NCBI GenBank assembly: GCA_900542625.1 | Contig: UQOH01000010.1 | Coordinates: forward strand, 1-39,617 | Reading direction: 5' to 3' | Length of the DNA: 39,617 nt | Source of the DNA: an uncultured Fusobacterium sp. | GTDB lineage: Bacteria; Fusobacteriota; Fusobacteriia; Fusobacteriales; Fusobacteriaceae | Made by a program: the position numbers and the translations under genes | Notes under the pieces: model-generated | Databases searched by the model: none | What the model was told of the DNA's origin: nothing | What the model saw: the letters and a program-made list of their open reading frames with translations, nothing else | In this document: in pieces, positions 24,774 through 32,699 of the stretch | Numbering within the stretch: position 1 is the stretch's first letter | How the letters are laid out: each line of letters starts with the position of its first letter

Positions 24774-26489
24774 TTATTTTTCTATTAGGAAATTATTTTC
24801 TATCTCTTCAGCTGACTGAGGCTTGCCGAAATAATATCCCTGAATATAATCTATCCCTATATCTTTTACCAAATCATATTCCTCTTTTGTTTCCACACCT
24901 TCCAGACATACTTCAATATCTACATCATTGCATATAGCTGTTATGAATTTTATAAAATTCATATCGAATTTACTTTTAAGAATATCTCTTACAAAAATTC
25001 TGTCTATTTTTACTATATCAGCTGCTATTTCTTTTAAAACTCCCAAGGAAGAATATCCTGTTCCAAAATCATCTAAGGCTACTCTTATTCCTGAATCTCT
25101 TAATTCATCATATAGTTTTTTCATAAAGCCCATACTGTTTATACTGCAGCTTTCTGTTAATTCTAAAATAATATTTTTAGTCGGAATATCCAGCTCTTCT
25201 ATTATTTCTTTTAAATCACATAAAAAGTTTTTATCTAAAAGCTGGATAAAAGAGATATTCACACTCATAGTAAGATCAGGATTATATTTCAGCCATTCTT
25301 TACACTGCTTTAAAGAATTTCTTAAAATCCATTTTCCCACAGGAACAATCAATCTTGTATCTTCTAAAATAGGAACAAACTCCATTGGAGATATCATTCC
25401 AAGTTTTTCATCTTTCCACCTTAAAAGAGCCTCTACTCCTTTTATCTTTTCAGTTTTCGAACTTATCTGAGGCTGATATACAATACTGAAACCATTAAAA
25501 TCATTAGCTATACTTCTTTTTAAAAGATATAACACTTCAAGATGACGTGATTTATTTTCAATGATTTCTTTAGTAAAGAATGTCATCTTATTTTTACCGT
25601 CTTTTTTAGAAGATTCTAAAGTATAGTTAGTATATTTATACAACTCTAAATAGGAATTCCCGTCCTTAGGATAAATTGAACATCCTCCTGAAATTGTTAA
25701 AAGCAGCTTTCTTTTTTCTATAATCTGACTTGTTACAAATTCTGTCTTTATTTTTTCATAAATCTGTACTATTTTTTCTTCATCAGCATCTTCGATAATT
25801 AAACCAAAATTATCTCCGTCTAGTCTGTAAAGTTCCTCATTGTATAATAAATTAGACTGTATTATTCTGGTTATTACCTGAAGTACTTTATCTCCTGTTT
25901 CTCTGTCGTGAAAATCATTTACCTGCTTAAAATTATCAATTCCCAGAATTACCATTCCTATATTTTTCAGACCGCTGTCTATTTTCTTTTGGAATCTTTT
26001 ACTGAATTCAGTTATATTTAATAATCTTGTTACATTATCAATTTTATTTTTTTCTTCAAGACGTGAGATTACTCCTGCAAAAGTACTGGGATTTCCCTCT
26101 TTATCCCTTACCATATTTCCACAGCATCTTACCCAGATATATTCATCTTTAACTGTTTTAACTCTAAATTCTATGTTATGGTAATCTTTTTCTCCTGAAA
26201 TAATTTCCATGTTGCTTTCATAAAATTTTTCCCAGTCAGCTTTATGAACTATTTTCTGCCATAAAGATATTGGATTTTGTATAACTTCACCGGGAAATCC
26301 AAGCAGTTCTGCCATTACTAATGGATATCTGAATTTTCCGGTTTTTAGATTACCTATAAAGATAAAATTCTCTGTACTTTTAATAAGAGCTTTATAGGAT
26401 TCTTTTTCATTATAAATGAAAGATTTTTTGTCTTCTGCGGAACTTAATTTTTCACTGATGCTCTTATTAACTTTTTCAATATTATCCAT
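24774..26489 (-). CDS. PAS-GGDEF-EAL protein, probable c-di-GMP phosphodiesterase
   Basis: The 571-residue protein has a PAS_3-type domain (about 30-145; LGFPGE, FRVKTVKDEYIWVRCCGNMV), a GGDEF domain (about 150-305) and an EAL domain (about 315-565). The GGDEF active site is degenerate: DGDNF (about residue 222) replaces GGDEF, so cyclase activity is unlikely. The EAL site looks intact, with EALLRW, the NIS strand, ELTES, DDFGTGYSSL, CLEGVET and QGYYFGKP. The protein should therefore break down c-di-GMP. No membrane segment is seen, so it is probably cytoplasmic. It is divergent from two tandem diguanylate cyclase genes. GAGGAG precedes the ATG. Confidence 0.9.
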   Translation of the reverse strand: MDNIEKVNKSISEKLSSAEDKKSFIYNEKESYKALIKSTENFIFIGNLKTGKFRYPLVMAELLGFPGEVIQNPISLWQKIVHKADWEKFYESNMEIISGEKDYHNIEFRVKTVKDEYIWVRCCGNMVRDKEGNPSTFAGVISRLEEKNKIDNVTRLLNITEFSKRFQKKIDSGLKNIGMVILGIDNFKQVNDFHDRETGDKVLQVITRIIQSNLLYNEELYRLDGDNFGLIIEDADEEKIVQIYEKIKTEFVTSQIIEKRKLLLTISGGCSIYPKDGNSYLELYKYTNYTLESSKKDGKNKMTFFTKEIIENKSRHLEVLYLLKRSIANDFNGFSIVYQPQISSKTEKIKGVEALLRWKDEKLGMISPMEFVPILEDTRLIVPVGKWILRNSLKQCKEWLKYNPDLTMSVNISFIQLLDKNFLCDLKEIIEELDIPTKNIILELTESCSINSMGFMKKLYDELRDSGIRVALDDFGTGYSSLGVLKEIAADIVKIDRIFVRDILKSKFDMNFIKFITAICNDVDIEVCLEGVETKEEYDLVKDIGIDYIQGYYFGKPQSAEEIENNFLIEK

Positions 26490-26551
26490 TAATAACTCCT
26501 CATTAAAATTTTCAATATATCTATAAAAAATTATAATTTTGCTGTACTTTG

Positions 26552-26580
26552 ATAGTACTATAATAATATTTAAAAGTCAA
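26552..26580 (-). promoter_or_regulatory. Promoter of the EAL gene
   Basis: On the minus strand TTGACT (26575-26580) and TACTAT (26552-26557) are 17 bases apart. It is about 62 bases from the start codon. The 312-base gap 26490-26801 contains this promoter, a divergent one and a leader hairpin. Confidence 0.65.
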
Positions 26581-26650
26581 GTTTTGTTAATTAATACAAG
26601 AATTTTTTTATATGATTTTAAATGTTTTAAGTCAAACTTTATTACCAAAG

Positions 26651-26679
26651 TTGATTAAGAAAAGATTTTGTGATAAAAT
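26651..26679 (+). promoter_or_regulatory. Promoter of the diguanylate cyclase genes
   Basis: TTGATT (26651-26656) and TAAAAT (26674-26679) are 17 bases apart, and TG at 26671-26672 makes an extended -10. An imperfect inverted repeat, TCAAACTTT / AAAGTTGA (about 26632-26654), overlaps the -35 and may be an operator. The transcript would have a leader of about 115 bases. Confidence 0.65.
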
Positions 26680-26739
26680 TACATTGTTATTTCGTCATTT
26701 ACACTATAAAATATATTTTTTTAATTATTTTAAAAAAAA

Positions 26740-26776
26740 TAACTCTTAATATCTGTGAGAGTTAAGTTGTTTTTTT
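26740..26776 (+). promoter_or_regulatory. Leader hairpin with T-tract (possible attenuator)
   Basis: TAACTCT (26740-26746) can pair with AGAGTTA (26758-26764). After six bases comes a run of seven T (26770-26776). It lies in the untranslated leader of the first diguanylate cyclase gene. It is weaker than a normal terminator and does not match a GEMM riboswitch. Confidence 0.35.
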
Positions 26777-26801
26777 ATTTTTTATTATATTTAGGAGAAT
26801 T

Positions 26802-28886
26802 ATGGAACCATTATTAGTTAATCCACATTTAATAAAAGTAATGCCTCATTTATTTGAATCTTTGCTGGAATACAATTCCAGCAGTAATATGATCTATTTT
26901 CATTGTCATAAACCAAATACTTCCATTGAAAAGAAATGGTATAACTATGATGAGATTTTCCAAATTTATTTGAAAAAGTATATCTATCCCGCTGATCAAA
27001 ATTTAATAATAAGTTTCTTTTCAAAAGAGGGAATAAAAAACTTTCTTAACTCCGGAAAAGAAAGTTCCTCTATACATATTCGTTACATTAAAAATAATAC
27101 TGATTTTGAATGGCATGAAATTTTTATAAATAAACTGGATAATGATAATCTTATTTTCAGTAACAGAAATATACACTCAGAGCAAAAATATAAAGTTCTG
27201 AGCAGAGCTGTTGAAAAACAGTTTGACTATGTTGTTCATATTGATATTAAAAACAACAGCTATGTTTTATATCCTTCTCTTGTTTCTAATAAAGCTTATC
27301 TTCCTCCTATTATAGGAGAAAACTATCATAAAGTTCTTGAAGAATATAATTATAAAGCTGTTGATTATGAATCATTCACTTTGGATAAACTTAATTCCTT
27401 AATTGAAAATATGAGAATTCCAAATGTAGTAAAAAGATTAGAAACAACTGACGAATATAATATTTACGTTACTACAATAGAAAATAATGAAAAAAGATAT
27501 AAAAAATTATCTTTCCGTTATTTAAATGAGAAAAAAGAAAAACTGTTGTTATCCCGTATTGATATCAGTGAATTTATCAATGAAAAGAAAATAAGTCAGC
27601 TGCTTTTAAAAAACAAAGCTAAATATCAGGAAAGACTGACAAAATATTTAGATGATATGCCTATTGCATACTGCACTATCAAGGTTCTTGTTGATGAAAA
27701 CAATAATCCTTACGATTTCGTTTTTGTTTACTGCAACAAAGCTCACAGTGAATTGGAGGGAGTTGAACACGGGGAATTAATCGGAAAACCTTTTTATAAA
27801 TTTTTTGAAAATGCAGATAAAAAATGGCTGAAATATTATTATGACACTGCCTTTAACGGTATTGCTCACACAATAAGCGAATACAGCCCTGAAATCGGCA
27901 AACATCTTTTGATTTATACTCACCAGCCTGAAAAAAGTGTGTGCGGTTGTATTCTTCAGGATATCTCTTCAAAAAGAAAACTTGAAATTGAACTTGATAA
28001 AACAAGAGAAAGATTAAAACTTCTATTAAAATCTGCAACAGAGGCTATTTTTTATTATGACCCTGAAACAAAAACCCTTTCTCCTTTTATTGAAGATGAC
28101 ATTAAGTATGACTCTTCTGTTATAGAAATTGAAAATATTCCTTTTGGATTAATAGAAAGAGATTTTGTAGATAAGGCTTATCTTGAGGATTTCCAAAAAG
28201 CTCTCCTTGAACTGGAGAATGGAAAAGCTGAAATATCTTTTGATTTTAAAGGACGGCTGTATACAGGTGAGCCTTTAAAATGGCTTAATTTTACTTTTTT
28301 CAATTATAAAGAACTTTATACAGACCAGAAAAAAGTTTTATGTTTTCTAAGAGATGTTGATCTCATAAAACAACGTGAAGAATCTTTAAGAACAGAAGCC
28401 CAGCGTGACCCTCTGACTAAGCTTTTAAATATTAAAGCCGGTAAAAATTCTGTGAAAAATTATATTTTTTCTCAAAAAGACTCTTCTTTTAACGCTATGC
28501 TCATAATTGACATAGACAACTTTAAAACTATTAATGATACTTTAGGACATCAAAAAGGAGACGAAGTTTTAAAAAATTTTGCTGAGGCTTTCAATGAAAT
28601 TTTTAGAAACACCGATATTATTTATCGTCTTGGCGGAGATGAATTTATTATTTTTATTAAAAGATTAAAAAATCCTGAAACTGTTTTAAATAAAATAATG
28701 GATAGATTTTTTATCTTTCTGAAAGAAAAAGAAACTAACCAGCAGGTTAAATTAGAATGCAGTATTGGAATTTTCGCCACAAATAAAAAACATAGTTATG
28801 AAGATTATTATGCTCAAGCTGACAAAGCTTTATATGAAATAAAAAGAAAAACTAAAAATAATTATCATATTATTATAGATAAATAA
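26802..28886 (+). CDS. Diguanylate cyclase with PAS-type sensory domains
   Basis: The 694-residue protein has an unrecognised N-terminal sensory region (1-270), a PAS-type domain (about 275-395, YLDDMPIAYCTIKVLVDENN), a second PAS-like stretch (about 400-520) and a C-terminal GGDEF domain (about 530-692). The catalytic motif is a perfect GGDEF (about residues 611-615), with DPLTKLLN at the domain start and an upstream RNTD that fits the RxxD inhibitory site. It should make c-di-GMP. No membrane segment is seen. AGGAG precedes the ATG. The next gene is a paralog ten bases downstream, and an EAL gene lies upstream in the opposite direction. Confidence 0.9.
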   Translation: MEPLLVNPHLIKVMPHLFESLLEYNSSSNMIYFHCHKPNTSIEKKWYNYDEIFQIYLKKYIYPADQNLIISFFSKEGIKNFLNSGKESSSIHIRYIKNNTDFEWHEIFINKLDNDNLIFSNRNIHSEQKYKVLSRAVEKQFDYVVHIDIKNNSYVLYPSLVSNKAYLPPIIGENYHKVLEEYNYKAVDYESFTLDKLNSLIENMRIPNVVKRLETTDEYNIYVTTIENNEKRYKKLSFRYLNEKKEKLLLSRIDISEFINEKKISQLLLKNKAKYQERLTKYLDDMPIAYCTIKVLVDENNNPYDFVFVYCNKAHSELEGVEHGELIGKPFYKFFENADKKWLKYYYDTAFNGIAHTISEYSPEIGKHLLIYTHQPEKSVCGCILQDISSKRKLEIELDKTRERLKLLLKSATEAIFYYDPETKTLSPFIEDDIKYDSSVIEIENIPFGLIERDFVDKAYLEDFQKALLELENGKAEISFDFKGRLYTGEPLKWLNFTFFNYKELYTDQKKVLCFLRDVDLIKQREESLRTEAQRDPLTKLLNIKAGKNSVKNYIFSQKDSSFNAMLIIDIDNFKTINDTLGHQKGDEVLKNFAEAFNEIFRNTDIIYRLGGDEFIIFIKRLKNPETVLNKIMDRFFIFLKEKETNQQVKLECSIGIFATNKKHSYEDYYAQADKALYEIKRKTKNNYHIIIDK

Positions 28887-28895
28887 AGGATTACT

Positions 28896-29651
28896 ATGGA
28901 AACAAAATTAAACGAACAAAAACAGATAAAAGTTATGGCTCACTTATTTGAGCTGTTATGGAAATGTGATATTAATACAAATGAAATATACATTTATTTG
29001 GACAAAGTTACTCCTGAACTTTCTGATACATTTCATGACTATGATTATATTTTTAATTTATATCTAAATAATCACATTCATAATGTTGATAAAAATTTAT
29101 GGAAACATTTTTTATCCAAAGAAAATCTTTATAATTTTTTCAATTCAGATGAAGAAAGTATAACTTTTTATATTCGTTTAGTTAAAAATGACGTTTCTTT
29201 TGAATGGCATGAAGTTTTTATAACTAAAACTGATGACAACTGTATTATGATAAGCAGCCACAACACTAACTTCAATTATCAGTACGAATCCATCAGTAAA
29301 GCTATTGGAACAGAACTTGATTATGTACTTAATATTAATACTGAAAATAACAGTTATGTATTATATACACCAAATTCTCAAGAGCTGAACAATGCACCTC
29401 CTCTTCCTGTTTTTGGGGATAACTATTATTCTACTTTATTTGATTATTATAATATTTTTGGAGTAATGGAAGAAAGCAATGAATTTTTTGAACAGTTAAA
29501 ATTGAACAATATTATTGCTCATTTAGAAAAAGATGAAGAATACATTCTTTATTCTACTATATTTCATAAAAATAAGTATTTTTATAAAAAACTTCGTTTC
29601 TGTTATCTGAACGAAGAAAAAAATCTATTTTACTATCCTGCCTTGATGTAA
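28896..29651 (+). CDS. N-terminal part of a second PAS-GGDEF cyclase (split by frameshift)
   Basis: The 251 codons align with the N-terminal sensory region of the gene upstream (KVMAHLFELLWKCDINTNEI against KVMPHLFESLLEYNSSSNMI; FEWHEVFI; NNSYVLY; YKKLRFCYLNE). Reading stops at a TAA shortly after an A7 tract (29617-29623). The -1 frame from that tract continues with LLSCLDVSDTF, the counterpart of LLSRIDISEF in the paralog, and then reads through to the GGDEF domain at 30952. The original gene therefore covered 28896-30952. One A has been lost, or the frame is corrected by slippage or a sequencing artefact. Confidence 0.75.
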   Translation: METKLNEQKQIKVMAHLFELLWKCDINTNEIYIYLDKVTPELSDTFHDYDYIFNLYLNNHIHNVDKNLWKHFLSKENLYNFFNSDEESITFYIRLVKNDVSFEWHEVFITKTDDNCIMISSHNTNFNYQYESISKAIGTELDYVLNINTENNSYVLYTPNSQELNNAPPLPVFGDNYYSTLFDYYNIFGVMEESNEFFEQLKLNNIIAHLEKDEEYILYSTIFHKNKYFYKKLRFCYLNEEKNLFYYPALM

Positions 29652-29677
29652 GCGACACTTTTAAAGAATATGAAGTT

Positions 29678-30952
29678 TTGAAAGAAGAAAAAAACAGATA
29701 TCAAGAACAATTAATTCACTATCTTGATAATATGCCTATTGCATATTGTACAACTAAAGTATTGGTTGATGAATCAGGAAAACCTTATGATTTCGTTTAT
29801 ACTTATTCCAATAAAGCCCATTCAGAATTAGAAAAAGTTAAATATGGAGAGCTGGTAGGCAAGGCTTTTTATAAATTTTTTAAAAACACAGATGAAATGT
29901 GGCTGAAATATTATTATGATACTGCTTTTAATGGAGTGCCGCATATTTTAGATGATTACAGTCCTGAAGTAGATAAATCTCTTCTTATTTATACTTATCA
30001 GCCTGCTGATCAATTCTGCGGCTGTGTTGTTCAAGATGTATCAGCTGAAAAAGAATTGGAAATAAAAGTAAAACAAAGTCAGGAAAGAATAAATCATCTT
30101 CTTAATTTTACAACAGATATCATATTTCAGTTTGATTTGGAAACAAAAACTATTTTTTCTTCAACAGAAGATATTGCAAAACGGAATCTTTTACCTGAAA
30201 TTTCTAATGCTCCCTATAGTTTATTTGAAAATAATCTTCTTACAGAGGAGTCTTTAAAAGAATTTGAAAAAGCTGTCGAGCTGCTTAAGTCAGGAAAAAA
30301 AGAGATATCTTTTAATATTAAAACCCGTTTTAATAAAAATGAAGATTTCAGATGGTTCAACCTTACTTTTTTCAGTTATACTGAAATATATACAAATAAA
30401 TTATGTGTACTTGGCTATTTAAAAGATATTGATTTTATAATACAGCAGCAGGAAATTTTAAAAGCTGAGGCTGAACTTGACCCTTTAACTAAAATTTTCA
30501 ATGTGAGAACCGGAAAAAAATTAGTTGAAAAATATCTTTTCACAGAAAATGCCTGCGAAAACTATAACGCTATGCTGCTTATGGATTTAGACGATTTTAA
30601 AAATATAAATGATACTCTGGGACATCAGGAAGGAGATAAAGTTCTTAAAAGATTTGTAAAAATACTTTTATCTTTATTCAGAAACACAGATATTATTTAT
30701 CGTCTTGGAGGAGATGAGTTTGCAGTCTTTGTAAAGAATATTAAAGACCCTGAATTTATTATCGAAAGAATTATGAAAGATTTCTTTTCATCATTAAAAG
30801 AAAAATCAGACTCTGCTCCATTTAACAGCAGTGTAGGTATATTTATGACAAATAAAGAATACAGTTACGATTATTATTATCTTCAGGCTGACAAAGCTTT
30901 ATATCGAGCAAAGAAACAAGGAAAAAATAATTTTAATGTTATCTTTGATTAA
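29678..30952 (+). CDS. C-terminal part of the second cyclase: PAS and GGDEF domains
   Basis: This frame gives 424 residues from a TTG at 29678, with no convincing ribosome binding site, so it is probably the second half of the gene that starts at 28896. It contains the PAS-type domain (YLDNMPIAYCTTKVLVDESG), a second PAS-like stretch and a GGDEF domain with an intact RLGGDEF and an RNTD inhibitory-site motif. DPLTKIFN marks the domain start. It is closely similar to the gene at 26802-28886 along its whole length. Cyclase activity depends on whether the frameshift at 29617-29623 is corrected. Confidence 0.75.
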   Translation: MKEEKNRYQEQLIHYLDNMPIAYCTTKVLVDESGKPYDFVYTYSNKAHSELEKVKYGELVGKAFYKFFKNTDEMWLKYYYDTAFNGVPHILDDYSPEVDKSLLIYTYQPADQFCGCVVQDVSAEKELEIKVKQSQERINHLLNFTTDIIFQFDLETKTIFSSTEDIAKRNLLPEISNAPYSLFENNLLTEESLKEFEKAVELLKSGKKEISFNIKTRFNKNEDFRWFNLTFFSYTEIYTNKLCVLGYLKDIDFIIQQQEILKAEAELDPLTKIFNVRTGKKLVEKYLFTENACENYNAMLLMDLDDFKNINDTLGHQEGDKVLKRFVKILLSLFRNTDIIYRLGGDEFAVFVKNIKDPEFIIERIMKDFFSSLKEKSDSAPFNSSVGIFMTNKEYSYDYYYLQADKALYRAKKQGKNNFNVIFD

Positions 30953-30972
30953 TTTTAATAATATTAAAACAC

Positions 30973-31010
30973 AGAGGCTTTTGCATTTTTATTAATCTGC
31001 AAAAGCCTCT
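30973..31010. terminator. Bidirectional terminator, cyclase gene / fibre operon
   Basis: AGAGGCTTTTGCA (30973-30985) and TGCAAAAGCCTCT (30998-31010) form a perfect 13-bp stem with a 12-base loop. T-rich tails on both strands are short. It lies between two convergent transcripts. Confidence 0.75.
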
Positions 31011-31016
31011 ATATAT

Positions 31017-31751
31017 TTAATTTATTCTTTCTTCATACAAGATTTTTCCATTTTGTTCTGACAAAATAATTTTTAAATCTTTTAATTTTAATTCTGCTGT
31101 ATCTAAAGGAACTTCTTTTTCTATTCTGCTTTCTCCTGTTCTCAGAGATGTTCCAAATCTTCCCTCTGCCAGTTTTTTATTTCCGTTTTTTATAATATAA
31201 TTTATTTTCAAAGCTGTATTTCCTTTTGATAAAACTTCAGCATTCATATAAAGAAGTCCTCCTTTATAATATGAATTAAATTTTTTTATCTCTCCTGCTG
31301 TTTCTATATTTCCTGTTTCACCAAAAACATTAACAGCAACTTCTGTAACAACTTTTAAATCAGTTATCAATTCTTCTGTTTTATCTGCAGTTTCTTTTTT
31401 TATCTCTCCAGGCATCTCTTTGAAAACTAAAAAACTTCTGTATTCTCCATTTTCCATATTTTCTGAAGGTTTCACTCTGAATCTGATTTCCTGCTTTGCT
31501 CCGGGTTTAATAGAAATCATTTTAGGAAAAATAGTAATATTTTCATTTAAATTATAGTTTTCATAAGATTTTGGCGTTTCTGTATAAACTTTTATTCTCA
31601 AAGGTTTTGAAGTGTTGTTTATCAAATAAGCCTCATGATTTGTTGTTTTTGATAAATCTGCCTCAAATTTTGTAGGTGCTATGGAAAAATTTAAACTCCA
31701 TGCTGTAATACTGAAAAATATAAACTGCATTATAAATATAACTTTTTTCAT
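31017..31751 (-). CDS. Periplasmic pilus-assembly chaperone-like protein (PapD fold)
   Basis: The 244-residue protein has a signal peptide (residues 1-19), then FSIAPTKFEADLSK and NHEAYLINNTSKPLRIKVYT, the first Ig-like strand pattern of PapD-type chaperones. IKPGAKQEIRFRVKP and EYRSFLVFKEMPGE follow, at the G1-strand position where donor-strand complementation takes place. A second Ig-like domain (about 150-240) completes the fold. It should hold pilin subunits in the periplasm. It is the last gene of the operon, 15 bases after the MORN gene, with AAGGAG at good spacing. Confidence 0.8.
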   Translation of the reverse strand: MKKVIFIMQFIFFSITAWSLNFSIAPTKFEADLSKTTNHEAYLINNTSKPLRIKVYTETPKSYENYNLNENITIFPKMISIKPGAKQEIRFRVKPSENMENGEYRSFLVFKEMPGEIKKETADKTEELITDLKVVTEVAVNVFGETGNIETAGEIKKFNSYYKGGLLYMNAEVLSKGNTALKINYIIKNGNKKLAEGRFGTSLRTGESRIEKEVPLDTAELKLKDLKIILSEQNGKILYEERIN

Positions 31752-31766
31752 AATTTCACAGCTCCT

Positions 31767-32699
31767 TTAAATCTCAGATAAAATTTGGTCATATTTTCTA
31801 AAGTTCAGTTCTCTGTTAAACTTCTTAAATCTTTCCAAAATATTATCCTTTAATACCTTGTTTTTATCTTCTTCTTTTATGCTGCCGTCAGGATTTATCA
31901 GCATTCCGTTTTTATATGACATAGTCTGAATTATAGTTCCTCCTTTGTCATAAATCAAAACTTTTCCGTTTTTCAATCCATTCAGATAAGGTATTATAGT
32001 TTTTATTTCTCCCTTTTGATAATAAAATCTCCACACATTTTCTCTTTTATTATTTTTATACACACCTGAAAGAAGTTCTTTTCCTCTTCTGGAAAATATT
32101 TTTATGTCTCCGTTTATTTTTCCGTTAACAAAAGTTGTCTTTAATTCAGGTGTATCTCCTCCATAATAAAATACAACAGGTCCATTCAAAAGTCCGTCTC
32201 TGTAATTCACTCTTGTTATAACCTCACCTTTAGAATTAAAAATTACTGTTTCACCAGACAGACTTCCATTTTCAAAATTCTCATAAGATTCTATCTGGTT
32301 GTCTTCAAAAAAGTAAGACCATTTTCCATAAGGTTTATCATAGTTATATTTGATAACTGCTTTTTTATGTCCGCTTGGATATCTTATTATCCATTCTCCA
32401 TGTTTTATTCCTTCAATATATCTGCCTTCATAAGTATATTTTATATTATCTTCTGTAAATTCACCTTTAAAAAATCCATTTTTTATCCCTAGCTGATATT
32501 CCTCTTCTATATTTTCAGCAGTAAATTTTCCGCTGTAAGGTTTGGATTCATTTTTATAATATACTATTCCGTTTCTTACCTCTTTATTTATTAAATTTTC
32601 TGCTCTGAATCCGCCGGCAAAAGAGATATTAAATGCAAGTACAAAATATACTGTCAGCAGCAATAACGTTTCTGATTTCAATATTTTCATCTCCTTCAT
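31767..32699 (-). CDS. Secreted MORN_2-repeat protein
   Basis: The 310-residue protein has a signal-like N-terminus (hydrophobic residues about 10-28, ending FAGG) and at least eight MORN_2-type repeats of about 22-24 residues. The pattern is GxxxGxWxxYYxxGxxxxxxxYxxG (for example HGEWIIRYPSGHKKA, YGKWSYFFEDNQIES, NGDIKIFSRRGKELLSG, NGKVLIYDKGGTI). Similar repeats occur in YwqK-like proteins, and the function is unknown. It overlaps the usher stop by one base and precedes the chaperone, so a role in building or anchoring the fibre is likely but not shown. The first ATG is chosen because AGGAG lies eight bases upstream. Confidence 0.8.
   Translation of the reverse strand: MKEMKILKSETLLLLTVYFVLAFNISFAGGFRAENLINKEVRNGIVYYKNESKPYSGKFTAENIEEEYQLGIKNGFFKGEFTEDNIKYTYEGRYIEGIKHGEWIIRYPSGHKKAVIKYNYDKPYGKWSYFFEDNQIESYENFENGSLSGETVIFNSKGEVITRVNYRDGLLNGPVVFYYGGDTPELKTTFVNGKINGDIKIFSRRGKELLSGVYKNNKRENVWRFYYQKGEIKTIIPYLNGLKNGKVLIYDKGGTIIQTMSYKNGMLINPDGSIKEEDKNKVLKDNILERFKKFNRELNFRKYDQILSEI

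Noticed and set aside
24736..26489. Open frames on the opposite strand of the EAL, glyS, tex and receptor genes
   Set aside because: They have no family signatures or ribosome binding sites and mirror strongly supported genes.
26490..26801. Possible c-di-GMP (GEMM) riboswitch before the cyclase genes
   Set aside because: No GEMM core or paired P1-P2 layout could be found; only a simple hairpin and a T-tract are present.
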